From positions 1-64,000 of the forward strand of contig SUZC01000010.1 of NCBI GenBank assembly GCA_015060165.1: a stretch of 64,000 nucleotides of DNA. Reading direction: 5' to 3'. Positions 52,153 through 60,279 of the stretch are shown in pieces (the first letter of the stretch is position 1; each line of letters starts with the position of its first letter). Under the pieces are notes generated by a model, which did not search any database, was not told the DNA's origin, and saw only the letters and a list, made by a program, of their open reading frames with translations. Made by a program: the position numbers and the translations under genes. The DNA comes from Rikenellaceae bacterium (GTDB lineage Bacteria; Bacteroidota; Bacteroidia; Bacteroidales; Rikenellaceae).

Positions 52153-53736
52153 TTACTCTGCTCCGTTGTTGTTGGAGGAGGTGTTTTTGGGGCGACGGGG
52201 AGAATTATTATTGTTATTGTTGTTGCGTCTGGTCGTATTTGTGGTGGTATTATCCATAATTGGTTGCGCAGACTGGCCTTGCTCCCAATGGAAGGGGGCG
52301 AACTCGGCTTTGGGATCGCGCCAAGAGGGTTTACGCATAGCGTAGATGATGTATGGAATTGCAACCACAACCACGCAGCCTATAATAAGTACCGAGTACC
52401 ATACCTTGTTGCTGCCTGTTGCGATCTGGCTGGGTGGTACAAAGCTCAATACGAATGCCAGCAGCGAACCGCAGAATCCGACAGCTCCAATTAACCACAT
52501 CAAACCATTACCCTTCCCCAATCGGAACGGGCGAGGCGTCGATTTCATCTTGTAGCGCAGCACTATGCCGGCAGCAAACATTAGCATATACATAATCAGA
52601 TAGAGCAACACGGTGAGCTGCGAGAGAATCTGATAGAACGATTGGACCGATGGCATCACTACAAACAACAGAGCCAATAGAGTCACGATGCCTCCCTGTA
52701 CAAGCAGAATATTGCGTTGTACACCTCGTTTGTTACTTCGCTGGAAGAATGGCGGCAGGTAGCCCGCCTTTCCTACCGTGAAGATACCCTTCGATGGGCC
52801 TGCTACCCACGTAAGTACTCCCGCCAGCACGCCGAACATCAGAGCGATAGCCATTATAGGTCCTGCCCACGAAATATGGAAGTGCTTGAAATAGTTGTCG
52901 AAGCCGATGAGTAGTGACTGCGTGAGGCTTATATCTTTTACCGGAATGATAAATCCCAGCGAGAATGTGCCGAGTACGAATATGCAGACCGTAGCCAATG
53001 AACCGATGATGATAGCCTTGGGGTAGTTGCGCGAGGGGTTGTTGACATCCATCACGTGTACTCCCATCATCTCCATACCTGCGTAGAATAGAAATATACT
53101 ACTTGCCAGGACCAGATTGTCCATCTTCTTCAGATCGGGGAAGAAACTCTGCGACATATCCATATTGTTATGCCCGCCTGTGGAGATATATACTATTCCT
53201 AGGATGATGAGTATGGCGGCGGGGATAATTGTGCCTATCATACCTCCCCACTTGCTGATTTTTCCCACCCAATCCAATCCTTTGAGCGCGATGAAGGTGG
53301 CTATCCAGTAGATTGCAAGTACGATGGCGAGTGTGAAGATCTTGTTCGAAGCGAGCGCAGCATCGTGGGCATCGTTCATTCCGATAAAGGCGATTGATAC
53401 TGCTCCAAAGGTTAATACGGTGGGGTACCAGATGGTCGACTCAATCCATTGCAGCCAGATGGCCAGAAATCCCGTTTTGGGACCGAAAGCTTCACCCACC
53501 CAGCGGAATACTCCGCCCTGCTTGTCGGAGAACATAGCGGCCAATTCGGCAGCAACCATCGCCGTCGGGATGAGAAACACGATAGCGGCAAACAAGTAGT
53601 AGAATGCCGACGAAAGTCCATAGACGGCCTCTGAAGGGAGGCCTCGCAAACTGACGACGGCAGTGATGTTCATAATGGCGAGCGTCATAACACTCAGCTT
53701 GGCAACTTTGCCTACGGTTGATTTAGTTTTATCCAT
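52153..53736 (-). CDS. gadC: glutamate:GABA antiporter of the GadC type
   Basis: A 527-aa APC-superfamily carrier with twelve hydrophobic segments, the partner of glutamate decarboxylase in acid resistance: it imports glutamate and exports GABA. LSVMTLAIMNITAVVSLRGLPSEAVYG and WLQWIESTIWYPTVLTFGA are the GadC-like first helices. After helix 12 a tail SWRDPKAEFAPFHWEQG corresponds to the pH-sensing C-plug, then an Asn/Thr/Arg-rich extension with seven Asn in a row. It follows gadB after a 106-nt gap holding a hairpin. Confidence 0.92.
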   Translation of the reverse strand: MDKTKSTVGKVAKLSVMTLAIMNITAVVSLRGLPSEAVYGLSSAFYYLFAAIVFLIPTAMVAAELAAMFSDKQGGVFRWVGEAFGPKTGFLAIWLQWIESTIWYPTVLTFGAVSIAFIGMNDAHDAALASNKIFTLAIVLAIYWIATFIALKGLDWVGKISKWGGMIGTIIPAAILIILGIVYISTGGHNNMDMSQSFFPDLKKMDNLVLASSIFLFYAGMEMMGVHVMDVNNPSRNYPKAIIIGSLATVCIFVLGTFSLGFIIPVKDISLTQSLLIGFDNYFKHFHISWAGPIMAIALMFGVLAGVLTWVAGPSKGIFTVGKAGYLPPFFQRSNKRGVQRNILLVQGGIVTLLALLFVVMPSVQSFYQILSQLTVLLYLIMYMLMFAAGIVLRYKMKSTPRPFRLGKGNGLMWLIGAVGFCGSLLAFVLSFVPPSQIATGSNKVWYSVLIIGCVVVVAIPYIIYAMRKPSWRDPKAEFAPFHWEQGQSAQPIMDNTTTNTTRRNNNNNNNSPRRPKNTSSNNNGAE

Positions 53737-53789
53737 AGAACTCTGTTTTATTCGATTAATTTACGTTGTACGTATGGCAACAAGTAAAC

Positions 53790-53828
53790 ACCAAACTTTG
53801 AAGAACCGGTTGACGATTCCTCAAAGTT
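53790..53828 (-). terminator. hairpin between gadB and gadC
   Basis: AAACTTTGA and TCAAAGTTT pair across a 19-nt loop, within the 106-nt gap. With no T run on the minus strand it is more likely an mRNA-processing or attenuation site than a full terminator. Confidence 0.45.
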
Positions 53829-53842
53829 TGTGCGTGGAATTG

Positions 53843-55252
53843 TTAATGCGTATAGACGTGTCCTTTGCAGTGTTGTTCCTTTTGGTGAGCTATGCGTGAT
53901 GGTGTGGGATACTCGATTCTCTCCAATTCGCTTACAGCGTTGATTATGTCGCCAACGAGCATATCGGCCATATCGCGCGACATACCTTGTCGTACCACGA
54001 TTCGCATCACCACCATATCCTCTATCGCCTTGGGCATTGTGTAGGCCGGTACCATCCAGCCGCTCTGCAGGAGCTTATCCTGCAAATCGAAGAGGGTCCA
54101 CTTCGCATCCTTCTCGTATTCGGGCTTCATCGTCCAGATGAAGAGCGGGTTGTCGAGCTGTTCGGAGTAGTTCTGGAAGCAGTGCATTTGGCCTATGGCC
54201 TGGTGGCAATATTGGGCGATGGCCATCGAGTTCTCGTGAATCTCCTTGTAACCCTCGAATCCCAGGCGGATGAAGTTGTAGTATTGAGCCAAAATCTGTG
54301 CTGCTGGGCGTGAGAAGTTCAGACCCACCTGAGTGATGTTTGCTCCCAGGTAGTTGACGCTGAACGACATCTCCTTTGGCAGATACTTCTTGTCGCGCCA
54401 GATGACCCAACCCAGTCCAGGGTATACGAGTCCATATTTGTGGCCCGATGTTGATATCGACAACACCCACTTCAGGCGGAAATCCCATCTCTTTTTGGGG
54501 TTGAGGAATGGCAGAATAAATCCTCCCGAGGCTGCATCGACGTGAATCGGGATGTCGTAGCCGCTCTTTTTGTTGAATTTGTCGAGTGCCGCATCCAAAG
54601 CCTCGATGTCGTCGTTCATTCCCGTCCACGTCACTCCTGCGATGGGAACGACGCAGATGGTATTCTGGTCGCACATAGCGATTGCCTGCTCGATGTTGAG
54701 CGTGGGGTGGTCGTGGGTGATGGGTACGGTGCGAAGCTCGATTTGCCACAGCTGGCAGAATTTCTCCCACACGACCTGGTAGGCCGAACTCATCACCAAG
54801 TTTGGTTTGTCGTATGGCAGACCTGCGGCTTTACGACGCTCACGCCAGCGCAACCACGCAGCCACACCTCCGAGCATACAAGCCTCCGATGAGCCTATTC
54901 CCACAGCTCCCGTTTTCCACTCACTCTTTTCGGGCGAGTTCCAGAGATTGGCCACCATATTGATGCATCGGCCACACATAACCGCTACACGTGGATACTC
55001 GGTCTCGTCGATGTAGTTGATGCTGACGGCCTCGTTCATCAGTCGTGTGGCGTAGTCGTCCATATAGGTTGTGACGAATGTGGCCAGGTTCAGTCGTGGC
55101 TGCGTCTGAGGAAAAGTCTCGTCCTTGACCATTTGATAGGCTATTTCGGGCGAGGTCTTGTGCTTAGGGATAAACTCTGCAGGTGCAGACTCGCGCATCT
55201 GCTCAGAACCGAATACGGCTGTTGTAACACTCTCTTTGTCGTTCTTTTTCAT
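53843..55252 (-). CDS. gadB: glutamate decarboxylase
   Basis: A 469-aa PLP enzyme converting glutamate to GABA with consumption of a proton. The PLP lysine is in SISTSGHKYGLVYPGLGW and the cofactor pocket in VGIGSSEACMLGG and HVDAASGGF. The C-terminal tail HCKGHVYTH ends in His, the position of the pH-dependent closing residue of E. coli GadB, so acid-switched activity is plausible. It is followed by gadC and preceded by the terminator of the sugar operon. Confidence 0.96.
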   Translation of the reverse strand: MKKNDKESVTTAVFGSEQMRESAPAEFIPKHKTSPEIAYQMVKDETFPQTQPRLNLATFVTTYMDDYATRLMNEAVSINYIDETEYPRVAVMCGRCINMVANLWNSPEKSEWKTGAVGIGSSEACMLGGVAAWLRWRERRKAAGLPYDKPNLVMSSAYQVVWEKFCQLWQIELRTVPITHDHPTLNIEQAIAMCDQNTICVVPIAGVTWTGMNDDIEALDAALDKFNKKSGYDIPIHVDAASGGFILPFLNPKKRWDFRLKWVLSISTSGHKYGLVYPGLGWVIWRDKKYLPKEMSFSVNYLGANITQVGLNFSRPAAQILAQYYNFIRLGFEGYKEIHENSMAIAQYCHQAIGQMHCFQNYSEQLDNPLFIWTMKPEYEKDAKWTLFDLQDKLLQSGWMVPAYTMPKAIEDMVVMRIVVRQGMSRDMADMLVGDIINAVSELERIEYPTPSRIAHQKEQHCKGHVYTH

Positions 55253-55330
55253 AGTGTAGAATTATTGTTTAGTGTTTGATTGGAATAACTGCACACTATG
55301 TTTCACAAACTATGCCAATTCCGAGTGGTA

Positions 55331-55366
55331 CAAAAAAAACCGCCACGTCTTGCGGCGCAGCGGCTA
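55331..55366 (-). terminator. terminator of the sugar operon
   Basis: On the minus strand CCGC and GCGG bracket a GC-rich hairpin (55339-55364) followed by a T8 run, just past the isomerase stop. It separates the sugar operon from gadB. Confidence 0.75.
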
Positions 55367-55386
55367 TAAGAAATTCTCGAGCAATG

Positions 55387-56049
55387 CTATTTGCAGTACT
55401 CGTTGCAGAGCAGATACTGTGCTGGCTCATCCTCCTCGATGCTGGGGTAGCGGCCTGGCGATTGCAAGAAGCGGTTGTCGTTCTCGTCGTCGTTTACTGT
55501 CGATACCTCGCCAATCATACTGTGGCCACCCTCTGACCAGAATTCGTGGTACATATATGGTTCGAAACTGATGCTCTGACCCGGATACAAACGCAACACC
55601 TCGCCTGCGGGGATAACGGTTGTAACGCCGTCGATCTGTACCGAGCAGGGAGCATCGGTAGGCTGCTCGTTCTCATCAGCCTTCCATAGGCGAACGCAGA
55701 ATGTGCCGCCACCGCGATGGATGATATCCTCCATCTTCTTCCAGTGGAAGTGGGTTGGTGTAACCTGGTTCTCGCGGACAAACATAATCTTTTCGCAATA
55801 GGTCTTTTTGTCGTACTTCACATTTCCGTTGCGGATTGTGACGAGCGTAAGGCCAATCTCCTCGAATTTGCCAGTAGCAAAGTCGGTAACGTCCCAGCCA
55901 AGTTGATTGCGGCGAATCTCCTCGCACTCCTCGCCCTTGGTTGCCCACTCTGCAGGTGACCAATCTACCCATACAGGCAGGTGGAACTGATGCTTGGCAA
56001 AGAAATCTTTTGCTTCGTTGATGTAACGATTAATTTCACTTCGTTTCAT
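55387..56049 (-). CDS. D-lyxose ketol-isomerase
   Basis: A 220-aa cupin isomerase (DUF1498 family). The metal site is THFHWKKMEDIIHRGGG with H100, H102 and E107, plus H168 in EPYMYHEF; the RLYPGQSISFEP and EVSTVNDDENDNRFL segments are also diagnostic. The enzyme interconverts D-lyxose and D-xylulose and also D-mannose and D-fructose. It is the last gene of aldolase-kinase-isomerase, 19 nt after the kinase. Confidence 0.92.
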   Translation of the reverse strand: MKRSEINRYINEAKDFFAKHQFHLPVWVDWSPAEWATKGEECEEIRRNQLGWDVTDFATGKFEEIGLTLVTIRNGNVKYDKKTYCEKIMFVRENQVTPTHFHWKKMEDIIHRGGGTFCVRLWKADENEQPTDAPCSVQIDGVTTVIPAGEVLRLYPGQSISFEPYMYHEFWSEGGHSMIGEVSTVNDDENDNRFLQSPGRYPSIEEDEPAQYLLCNEYCK

Positions 56050-56068
56050 AGGTATGTAGCTTTATCGG

Positions 56069-57067
56069 TTAATAATTCTTATTCAAAAACTCCTCAATCT
56101 GGGCGAGTGTGGGGGCTCCATCGGTCGAGGTTGCGTTGTGGAGGTTGAACCACGCCGCGGCATTGGCCATTCTAAGCGACTTCTGCAACGGTAGCTCCTC
56201 GTGCAGAGCGTAGAGCATCGTGGCGCAGAATGCGTCGCCGGCTCCTACCGACGAAACAATCTCCGAGGCGGGGATTCTGAGTGATGGCTCGTAATGCTCA
56301 TCACCGTTTGTCCTTACTGCATATCCGCCCTCGGGGAAGTGTATCACACAAGCCTCCTTGACTCCATTTGCAAGCATAAATTTGGCAGCCTCCTCGACCT
56401 TGTCGAGCAGAATCTCACCATTCTCGTCACGCAACGATGTGCCGTAGCAGGCTCCGGCTTCGACTTCGTTGATGATGAAGTAGTCCATATATTTCAAGCA
56501 GGGGAGTATCACCTCGCGGAAACGATTGCCCTCCTCAGAAACTACGTCAACCGATGTCTTGTAGCCTCGTTTCTGCAAGTTGTCGAGCACTCGGGCGGCA
56601 ACAATGCCGTATTCGGCGTCGGGGGCATCCATCCTATCGAGCAGGAGCAGATATCCCAAGTGGAAAATCTTCGCAGGAGCTGTGATGGCATCGATATGCT
56701 CGGGGCCGAGCTGTGCGTTGGCTCCACGGTGGTGGAAGAAGGTGCGGGTACCGGCCTTCATATCGGCCATAACGTCGGTGTACGATGTGGCAGCATCTAC
56801 GCGGCACATTCCGTCGGCATTAAGTCCTAACTTCTCTATACCTGCCATTATATCGTCGCCCAACGCATCCTTGCCCACGCATCCAGCTGCATATAGCGGA
56901 AGGTCGGTCTTCATATGGGCCAGGTCGGCAAGAACGTTGTGTGAGCAACCGCCAAAGCCCGATTCGATACGCTCGATAGTGACAAGATTGCCGGCTGCAG
57001 GGTAGCTGCCGATGAATTTTATGGTGTCGACAAGCCAGTTGCCTGCCGAAACTATTCCTTTTCTCAT
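56069..57067 (-). CDS. PfkB-family carbohydrate kinase
   Basis: A 332-aa ribokinase-fold sugar kinase. GGCSHNVLADLAHM at the N-terminus is the sugar-binding part, NEVEAGACYG the NxxE metal motif, and VSSVGAGDAFCATMLYAL the anion hole with the catalytic Asp. Length and order are those of fructokinase/ketohexokinase-like enzymes; the sugar is inferred from the neighbours to be a ketose such as D-xylulose or D-fructose. Confidence 0.92.
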   Translation of the reverse strand: MRKGIVSAGNWLVDTIKFIGSYPAAGNLVTIERIESGFGGCSHNVLADLAHMKTDLPLYAAGCVGKDALGDDIMAGIEKLGLNADGMCRVDAATSYTDVMADMKAGTRTFFHHRGANAQLGPEHIDAITAPAKIFHLGYLLLLDRMDAPDAEYGIVAARVLDNLQKRGYKTSVDVVSEEGNRFREVILPCLKYMDYFIINEVEAGACYGTSLRDENGEILLDKVEEAAKFMLANGVKEACVIHFPEGGYAVRTNGDEHYEPSLRIPASEIVSSVGAGDAFCATMLYALHEELPLQKSLRMANAAAWFNLHNATSTDGAPTLAQIEEFLNKNY

Positions 57068-57102
57068 GGTTAGTAGTTTTTATGGTTGTGAGGTTGTGTC
57101 TG

Positions 57103-57945
57103 TTATGCGCGATTATTGCTTTCGAAGAGTCTGATGTGGTCGGCAACAACCTGCTTTGATGCCTCTACAATGTGGCTCTTCATAGTGATATAATCGGGAT
57201 TGGGGGTCTCGCTCAGATACTTCTGCACCTGCTCTGTTACGCCCACCTGAATAGCTGTGGCAACGTTGATTTTGCAGATTCCGTTGTGGATGCAAGCCTT
57301 GAAATCCTCGACGCTTGTACCGCTGCCGCCATGAAGTACCAGTGGCAGATTGTTGTTGCGGTCGCGCAGCTCAATCAGACGCTCGATGTTGAGCTTTGGG
57401 GTTGCTACATAGCGGCCGTGCTGATTACCGATGGCTACCGCTAAGGCATCTACTCCTGTCTGAGCAATAAACGCAGCCGACTCCTCGACGTCGGTGAAAA
57501 CGTCAATCTTGTCATCGTCAACACCAACATCGCCGACCTTGCCTAACTCAGCCTCTACGTCGACACCCATAGCTTTGGCCATACGGGTAACGGCACTTGT
57601 GATGCGTACGTTCTCCTCGAAGGGGAGTGATGCTCCATCGAACATTACCGAACCGAATCCCAATCGGATAGCCTCGGCGCAGGTCTCGAAACTCTGGCCG
57701 TGGTCGAGATGCACAACAACGGGAACCTTCGCCTTGCGGGCAGCCTCGATATAGAGCGGGGCCATAAGGTTAAGCGGTGCACAAGGAAACTGCACTTCGG
57801 CAAGTTGTATGATGATGGGCGAGTTAAGCTCCTCGGCAGCGGCAATGGCTCCCTCTACATTCTCTAAACTCAAACAATTGAACGCTCCCACTGCGTAGCG
57901 GCCACGATTAGCCTGCTGTAGCATCTCTTTAAATGAAACAATCAT
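57103..57945 (-). CDS. class II ketose-bisphosphate/phosphate aldolase
   Basis: A 280-aa zinc-dependent aldolase of the FbaA/GatY/KbaY family. Zinc ligands are in VVHLDHGQ and the later NQHGRY and VLHGGSG histidines, with MFDGASLPFEENV between. It is smaller than glycolytic FbaA, like tagatose- or fructose-bisphosphate aldolases of catabolic operons. ATG 57945 (MIVSFKEML) is chosen; the open frame extends to 58416 through non-coding sequence. First gene of the operon, with a minus-strand -7 box TATCTTTG at 58022-58029. Confidence 0.92.
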   Translation of the reverse strand: MIVSFKEMLQQANRGRYAVGAFNCLSLENVEGAIAAAEELNSPIIIQLAEVQFPCAPLNLMAPLYIEAARKAKVPVVVHLDHGQSFETCAEAIRLGFGSVMFDGASLPFEENVRITSAVTRMAKAMGVDVEAELGKVGDVGVDDDKIDVFTDVEESAAFIAQTGVDALAVAIGNQHGRYVATPKLNIERLIELRDRNNNLPLVLHGGSGTSVEDFKACIHNGICKINVATAIQVGVTEQVQKYLSETPNPDYITMKSHIVEASKQVVADHIRLFESNNRA

Positions 57946-58153
57946 AGGTATATTAGTTATAGTTAAATTAGCACTTCGGGTAGATTTATGACCGAATATC
58001 GGCCTTCTTGCTCCAATATAACAAAGATAATATTTTATTTTGTTGGTTACTATATCTTCTGTCGATTTTATCGGTGTGTAATGCTTTTTTTCGCTGATGA
58101 TTACAGAGTTGTATATGAATTTCGTATATTTGTACGTATAACTGCAAAACGAA

Positions 58154-58789
58154 ATGATGAAACCGTTTACAAAACTTTTGATTATGATTGCAACGCTTGC
58201 CAATGTAGGTTGTGGTTCAGAGGGCTTTACGCCCCACGAAAAGGAGGTAATTGCAGCTGGTGAGGTTGATATTATGGCTCTTACAACCATCGCTAATGAG
58301 CAGGACTCTATTCTGCTGCGCTCGAAGTCTGAGCCTCTCACTCGCGAGATGGTAGAGAGCAAGGAGTTTGAGGTGTTGTGCCGCCGAATGTTGGCCACTG
58401 TGCAGGATCCGCTCAACGAGGGTGTGGGTATTGCAGCCCCGCAGGTAGGACTCTTGCGCCGATTGGTGGCTGTGCAGCGATTTGATAAGGAGGGTGAGCC
58501 GTTTGAGTTTTTTGTGAATCCAGAAATTGTGGAGTTGGGCGATGATGTGGAGTTGGGCGGCGAAGGATGTCTTTCGGTGCCTGAGATTCGTGGCGAGGTC
58601 AGACGTGCACAGAGTTTGGTTTTGCGTTACCGCGATGCCGCCTTCGAGGAGCGTACCGAGCGAGTGGAAGGATTTACCGCGGTGATTTTCCAGCATGAGA
58701 TAGATCACTTGGATGGTGTGTTGTTTATCGATAAGATGGAGGCAGAAATTGAGGCTGAAGAAGACGATGAGACAGATGCCGAAGAATAG
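58154..58789 (+). CDS. def: peptide deformylase with lipoprotein signal
   Basis: A 211-aa PDF. All three catalytic motifs are intact: GVGIAAPQVG, EGCLS and HEIDHLDG (metal ligands C, H, H and catalytic Glu). Unusually the N-terminus is a lipoprotein signal peptide, LIMIATLANVGC, which would lipidate the protein and export it, away from cytoplasmic nascent chains. A very acidic tail ends the chain. A -7 box TATATTTG lies about 20 nt before the ATG. Alternative: a later in-frame start would remove the signal, but codon position 41 (MALTTIANEQ) is the next Met and is in a plausible mature start. Confidence 0.9.
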   Translation: MMKPFTKLLIMIATLANVGCGSEGFTPHEKEVIAAGEVDIMALTTIANEQDSILLRSKSEPLTREMVESKEFEVLCRRMLATVQDPLNEGVGIAAPQVGLLRRLVAVQRFDKEGEPFEFFVNPEIVELGDDVELGGEGCLSVPEIRGEVRRAQSLVLRYRDAAFEERTERVEGFTAVIFQHEIDHLDGVLFIDKMEAEIEAEEDDETDAEE

Positions 58790-58809
58790 ATTGCATAAAT
58801 AGCAAAATA

Positions 58810-58841
58810 AAACTCTCTCGCTATGGCGGGAGAGTTTTTTT
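58810..58841 (+). terminator. terminator of def
   Basis: AACTCTCTCGC pairs with GCGGGAGAGTT around TATG, followed by a T8 run. Confidence 0.92.
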
Positions 58842-58868
58842 TATAAGGAACCTGAATTACGTTGCCTG

Positions 58869-59612
58869 TTATTCAAGTTTGATGGTCGGTCGGAAATTGG
58901 CATCTATCTGCGTTGGCGTGTCGATATCCGTTGCGCGTGGCTTATAGACAAATTCGGCGGTCTTGATTCCGGAGAATGATTGCCAGCGTAGTGTCAAAGT
59001 CACTGTCTGTCCATTGTTGACGGGCAGTCCATCAAGTCTGAATGCAACTATTCCGTCGGCCCAATCGTCATCATCCCAGTCGCCATTGGCATTGTGGCGG
59101 AACTCTACTTCATAGGGATTTTCAGGGTTGACACCTGTAATCAAATTCACATAGTGTGGACGTCCCGTGTCGCCCCATACCGTGCGAAAACGGAGCGTGA
59201 GATAGCCATCTTCGGCCACCGTAACCCAGTCGCGGATAATCTCCACAGGATCGTTGCCATAGTTGAAGTCGGGGAGCATCTGTTCAACCGAGATTGCAGG
59301 TTTGGTGAGTATGCTGTCAATCCAATATACCCACACTGCTTTGTTGTATGGAGCCGGATTTTCGGGATGTATGCGGTAGTTGACTAATGCACGCACCTCC
59401 TTACTGCCGAATGGTGAGCCCTTCATATTGACGGGTTTGAGCGTGGTGTTGTCGTCAAGCTGCATATAGAATGAGTTGGCATCGACGGGCTTGACGGTTA
59501 CCAGAGCATTGGGGTAGGTGTACCATACATCGTCGTCGTTGTCGCACGAGGGCAGCCACACAGCCGTAGCAAGCAGGGCCACCAATAAATAGAGTAGATT
59601 TTTTCTTTTCAT
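58869..59612 (-). CDS. NigD-like lipoprotein
   Basis: A 247-aa lipoprotein, signal peptide ending TAVWLPSC followed by acidic DNDDD. The rest (VWYTYPNALVTVKPVDANSFYMQLDDNTTLKPVN, then two beta-sandwich halves) matches NigD-like proteins of Bacteroidota. NigD itself is a putative bacteriocin-immunity protein, but this large family has no proven function. ATG 59612 is chosen over 59705 because it gives a signal peptide. A -7 box TATGTTTG (plus 59683-59690) is upstream. Confidence 0.8.
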   Translation of the reverse strand: MKRKNLLYLLVALLATAVWLPSCDNDDDVWYTYPNALVTVKPVDANSFYMQLDDNTTLKPVNMKGSPFGSKEVRALVNYRIHPENPAPYNKAVWVYWIDSILTKPAISVEQMLPDFNYGNDPVEIIRDWVTVAEDGYLTLRFRTVWGDTGRPHYVNLITGVNPENPYEVEFRHNANGDWDDDDWADGIVAFRLDGLPVNNGQTVTLTLRWQSFSGIKTAEFVYKPRATDIDTPTQIDANFRPTIKLE

Positions 59613-59760
59613 AGTAAGTGAATTTATGTTGTTGCAAATCTCGTCTGTACCAACGGCACAACGAGGGTTGCGAAATTCAGGCCAAACATACAAATTTGGC
59701 AACATATATGGTAATATTTTGTCGTTTTTTTTCTTTTGAGCGGCGAGGGAAGTGAAAAAA

Positions 59761-59792
59761 TTTGCAACGAAAGTCCATAATTTGTATCTTTG
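59761..59792 (+). promoter_or_regulatory. promoter of the DUF3127 gene
   Basis: TTTG (59761-59764), 20 nt, TATCTTTG (59785-59792), 24 nt before the ATG. Confidence 0.8.
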
Positions 59793-59816
59793 TGTAAAGA
59801 TTAATTCAAGTTAGAT

Positions 59817-60227
59817 ATGGAGTTTGAAGGCGTAGTATTAAAGAAATTGCCCGTAAGCAAGGGCGTGTCGGCACGCGGCGAGTGGCAGCGTCAAGATGTG
59901 ATATTTGAAGTTCCGAGCGAGTTCTCGCGCAAGATATGTGTTACATTTTTCAACAAACCCTCCGATGCTGATAGTTTGGTGGAGGGTCAGACCTACATAG
60001 TATCGGTAAATGTTGAGTCGAGAGAGTATAACGGCAAGTGGTACACCGATGTACGCGCGTGGCGTGTGCAGCCCAAGCAGCAGGAGGTAGCTCCGCAGGG
60101 TGCCCCAGCAATGCCCGATATGCCGCCATTTGGCGATGAGCCCAGCTATGGCGGAGCATCGTATGGAGCAGGCGCAGCTGGCGCAGGTGTCGCACCTATT
60201 GCCGAGGTTGACGATTTGCCATTCTAA
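59817..60227 (+). CDS. DUF3127 protein with SSB-like acidic tail
   Basis: A 136-aa protein. Residues 1-88 are a compact all-beta, OB-fold-like DUF3127 domain (EGVVLKKLPVS, DVIFEVPSEF, YIVSVNVESREYNGKWYTDVRAWRV). A Pro/Gly/Ala/Tyr-rich linker follows, and the chain ends in DDLPF, very like the SSB C-terminal tip DDDIPF that binds repair proteins. A role as an SSB-like accessory is inferred. Monocistronic, with its own promoter and terminator. Confidence 0.8.
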   Translation: MEFEGVVLKKLPVSKGVSARGEWQRQDVIFEVPSEFSRKICVTFFNKPSDADSLVEGQTYIVSVNVESREYNGKWYTDVRAWRVQPKQQEVAPQGAPAMPDMPPFGDEPSYGGASYGAGAAGAGVAPIAEVDDLPF

Positions 60228-60251
60228 GCGGAATTAAAAATTCAAAATTAT

Positions 60252-60275
60252 AAAGCCCCATTGCGGGGCTTTTTT
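60252..60275 (+). terminator. terminator of the DUF3127 gene
   Basis: AAAGCCCCATTGCGGGGCTTT hairpin followed by T's. It also faces the stop of the convergent lipoprotein gene. Confidence 0.9.
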
Positions 60276-60279
60276 GTTG

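Noticed and set aside
57946..58416. N-terminal extension of the aldolase
   Set aside because: The extra residues match nothing in the family, cross the -7 box at 58022-58029, and overlap the divergent deformylase gene.
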